From Paramecium octaurelia (Eukaryota; Ciliophora; Oligohymenophorea; Peniculida; Parameciidae): a stretch of 64,000 nt of DNA. Below the pieces are notes generated by a model, which was given only the letters and a program-made list of their open reading frames with translations, did not search any database and had not been told where the DNA came from. The stretch is from the NCBI GenBank assembly GCA_905182995.1, contig CAJJDP010000089.1, positions 248,001 to 312,000 of the forward strand, read 5' to 3'. The translations under genes and the position numbers were made by a program. Shown here in pieces: positions 61,082 through 64,000 of the stretch (the first letter of the stretch is position 1; each line of letters begins with the position of its first letter).

Positions 61082-63551
61082 ATGAAACGTCGTCCGCAAA
61101 GTGCAATCATAACTAAACTGATAAGAGAGAGATAAGAATCAGCCATAAATACGTAAGATTACAATTCTAAAAGAGTTCATAAATGATCTACTCTAAAAAG
61201 CAAACTCCATAACAAGTAGCCCCAAAAGAGTATTTTGAAGATTAAGAACAATTGTATTTTGTAAATTTGTAATTGAAATAATAATGCAATGAGGTTAAAT
61301 AAGAAAATTAAAAACTCAAAGCCTACATAGCTCAATTAAAAGTATCGAAATATTTTAGCATAGAAATAAATTGTGAAGATTGAGAAGGTAGATAAGTATT
61401 AGGTAAACTGTGATCCTCTTGGAGTAATATAGAGTGGAGAGGGTAGCATAGTACCCATTTTGAAAGCTAAAGTAAAGGAATAGCGTAATTAAATTGAAGA
61501 ACTATAAACAGATCTGCATCAATAGTATAAGTCTGTTAAATTGACAAAATTATCGGAGTTGTAAAGAGAAATTTAGAATTAGTAGAATGAAATTATGAAA
61601 CTCAGACAAGTGATTTAATCTGCCCTCAATATTACTGATTAAGAGTAAAAATATTATATAAAATAACAAGTTTGGTTAATGATCCAAATGTGATTGAAAA
61701 GTTATCAAAATTTACAATAACTGTACACTAACAAGAGAACTCAATTTAGTAATTGATTAAACAAAATGATAAATTAAAAATCGAATATTAGGAAATGTCT
61801 AATGATAATGCTAAATTACTTGAGGAAATGAAGTAATTGAATTTTGAGAAGATTAATTACAAAAAACAATTGGAAGAATAAACAATCACTGAAAATGAGA
61901 TTTATCAATAAAAGAAAAGAGAGTTCTTGGAGATGAAATTAGCGTATAAATCCTAATATATTTATAGTGCAACATTGAAGTAATTGGATACCTTAAAGGG
62001 TGAGTTGTCCTTGTATGAGAATAAGTCCAAATCGCTATAGAAGTAAATCAAAGATTAAGAAAAAGAGTTTAAATAGACTACGATGGAATTACAGAAGTAA
62101 AAATAAAATTTAGAAGATTAATGCAATAAAAAGGACATAATGATGTAATTTAGCTTATTATTATAGATAAGACTTAAATGATAGAATCAATATTTTGGAT
62201 TTATTAAAACAAAAAAACTCTCCTAAACCCTCTGAGTCTCCCCTTACTCTGTAACACAAAAAGTCTTTCCTTCCTCCCTCAACATATAGAGATGCAATGA
62301 CCTAATTCCCAGAAAATCGATCATAAGATATTAATTAGAATGTTAATTGTCGACCTATAAATAACAACCAATTAGAAATCTTATTTTAACAATTAAAATT
62401 CAAGATCGTCTCTTAAAAGTTAACAAAGGAAAGGATACATTTTACATTTCATTATAAAGAATTCATATAATTAGGAGAGGCAATCTAAGTTTTTATGAAT
62501 GCACCCTATAACTTTTAGAAGTCTGATTCAATAATACTTTGTAGATATCTCATTGGAGAGGATCAAGGATTCTCTAATTCAATATAATTTTAGGATACAT
62601 AGGAAGTAAGGGAAATTATTGATTAACTTTATAATCATCCTAAAATAAAATCTGAATATGTATGTCTATATAAAAATATCATAGTTGACATTTCAGACAA
62701 TTTTGAAATAGAACTACTATTCAAAAGTAATTAATCAAAAATTGATTCAATGCAACATCCCAAGTAAAATATACAACCGAGATGATTTTATATTGTTATT
62801 GAGAAATAACTATAATTTCACTTATGAGCAAATAGACTTTATGTTGATGATGAATTATTTGTATTCGAATGAAATCGAAAACATCGATATAAATGTTCTA
62901 AGAAAGTTTATATAGCAGGAGTGTGATCTCTAAGCCACACTTCATAATTTAGCATATGTTTGCCAGGAGTCTATTAGATATATTCCAAAGAAGATTAATA
63001 AAATCTCTTATTCAGATGATGATGAATCTAATTGTCCAAAGGATTTGAAATCTGTCTAAAAACAAAGAGATGATTCAAAAATTGAAATGAAGCCACCTGA
63101 ATTATCAAATCAAGTATAAAATATCATTACTAGTGAACAATACTTAACATTCTCATGTATAATTTTATATATATCAACTTTAGAATTTAAAAACTCTGAT
63201 CAATAACTTAAAAGTTCAGAATCTAGAAAACCAAGCAATCATAATAACAATAGTGATATCTTCCAATATAGTCAATCATTACTACCTCAGGCTACTTTAA
63301 AAAGACCTTCAGAAAATTAATAGTTCACATCAGATAACTCGATTCATTTTAATATAACAAATTAATTCTAGTCTCCTTAAGAAAATAAGAAAAGAATAAA
63401 CTAAATAAAAGAATTTTAAACAGGAAAAGAGATTTTTGATTAAAGAAATATCTAATTCAATGTTGATAATGATACCTAAATTACTGATGGCAACAAAAAA
63501 GAGGATGAGTATTATGAGGAAATCTAGGAGGAATACATAGAAGAATTGTGA
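61082..63551 (+). CDS. Coiled-coil protein, ~780 aa
   Basis: Frame-checked model with introns 61175-61200, 61342-61363, 61645-61670, 62145-62166 and 62660-62684 (22-26 nt), giving 782 residues. An additional 27-nt GTATAA...TTTAG segment at 63157-63183 is in-frame and stop-free; splicing it would give 773. The start MKRRPQSAIITKL is basic, followed by a long coiled coil (~40-370). A more globular stretch follows (~420-600, with FTYEQIDFMLMMNYLYS suggesting an EF-hand-like helix), and a Ser/Asn/Glu-rich tail ends in an acidic patch. Likely cytoskeletal, possibly basal-body or axonemal, by composition alone. An in-frame upstream ATG at 60875 was rejected because that stretch is AT-rich and hydrophobic. 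Confidence 0.75.
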
Positions 63552-63597
63552 TTATTATAAAGTAATAAAATTTATTTTGATATTTTAATTAATAAAA

Positions 63598-64000
63598 ATG
63601 AATGTTTATTGTTAATTGGCTGGGTATCATTAAGGTATTTATCACCTAACAATTAAATAGATGAACCCTTGGAATTAATATGTCTCAACCCTGAATGCAT
63701 TTCCAACAATAAAGTTCTTAATTGCATTGCCTGCATAGAGGAAAGTCATTGTGGCCATTCTGTCATTCATTATAAGAAATTTATAACACTTTTGTAAAAA
63801 TAAGGAGCCCATTTATTGAATGAAATTGTATGAACATGTTTTAAGTTTAAGGATTTTAAATTGCAGGACTCTACCAATACTCAAAATGATATGTTAAATA
63901 AAATAAAAGAAATAATTAAATAACTGACTGAATTATAAGATATTGTGAATGATGCCATTAATAAATAGAAGGAGATGCTAGAGAGAAAATTGTAATACTA
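63598..64000 (+). CDS. Zinc-binding N-terminal domain protein, 3' end beyond window
   Basis: Begins at ATG 63598; introns at 63635-63660 (26 nt) and 63828-63851 (24 nt, with an in-frame TGA if retained). The visible 117 residues start with a Cys/His cluster (LICLNPEC, CIACIEESHCGHSVIH) of the B-box-like type, then a coiled coil. In Paramecium this N-terminal layout often precedes WD40 repeats, but that part lies outside the window. Start 46 nt after the previous gene's stop. Confidence 0.75.

Overview
The window is a piece of a ciliate macronuclear genome, almost certainly Paramecium (P. tetraurelia or a close relative). The genes read through only if TAA and TAG code for glutamine and TGA is the sole stop. 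The introns are tiny (20-31 nt, GT...AG, mostly GTA...TAG), the DNA is very AT-rich, and genes sit tens to a few hundred bases apart on both strands. An ORF finder using the standard code breaks every gene into fragments. All gene models here were read by hand with the ciliate code and checked for frame across each proposed intron. I saw no tRNA, rRNA, transposase gene or CRISPR array.

Layout. 1-18.6 kb: a coiled-coil gene (3' end off the window), two very Q/E/K-rich proteins, two unknown proteins, a two-membrane-span ciliate family protein, a pseudokinase-MORN protein with a small gene 12 nt upstream of it, and a DUF4485-like (CEP112-type) protein. 19-28 kb: an EAG/CNG-like potassium channel, a cGMP-dependent-type protein kinase and an unknown gene. 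28.4-34 kb: a six-intron SHIPPO/STPG2-like ciliary protein, head-to-head over 41 nt with a Deltex-type ubiquitin ligase, then an ULK/ATG1-like kinase. 34.4-43 kb: intact VPS9-domain and copine genes interleaved with pseudogenes. 43.8-46.8 kb: centrin, a B-box-like protein and a pair of diverged small paralogues. 48.2-57.8 kb: a single intronless reading frame of about 3,198 codons encoding a STAND (NACHT-like) NTPase with WD40 repeats. It is followed by an MFS transporter, a cysteine-type GST, a coiled-coil gene and the start of a zinc-binding protein.

Two points matter most. First, the NACHT-WD40 gene and the MFS gene behind it (48.2-59.5 kb, plus strand) have two decayed, inverted copies in the same window (about 34.8-37.9 kb and 41.3-43.0 kb, minus strand). 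Both relics keep the same gene order. Second, positions 3360 and 20327 are single Ns flanked by perfect 1,364-bp and 1,384-bp repeats. These are almost certainly unmerged contig ends, so the duplicated gene 5' ends there are artefacts.

Many recognisable products point to cilia, basal bodies and signalling (centrin, SHIPPO/STPG2, DUF4485, MORN, PKG-type kinase, K+ channel). Others point to membrane traffic and protein turnover (VPS9, copine, ULK-like kinase, Deltex). Functional links between neighbours are inference; nothing suggests operons.
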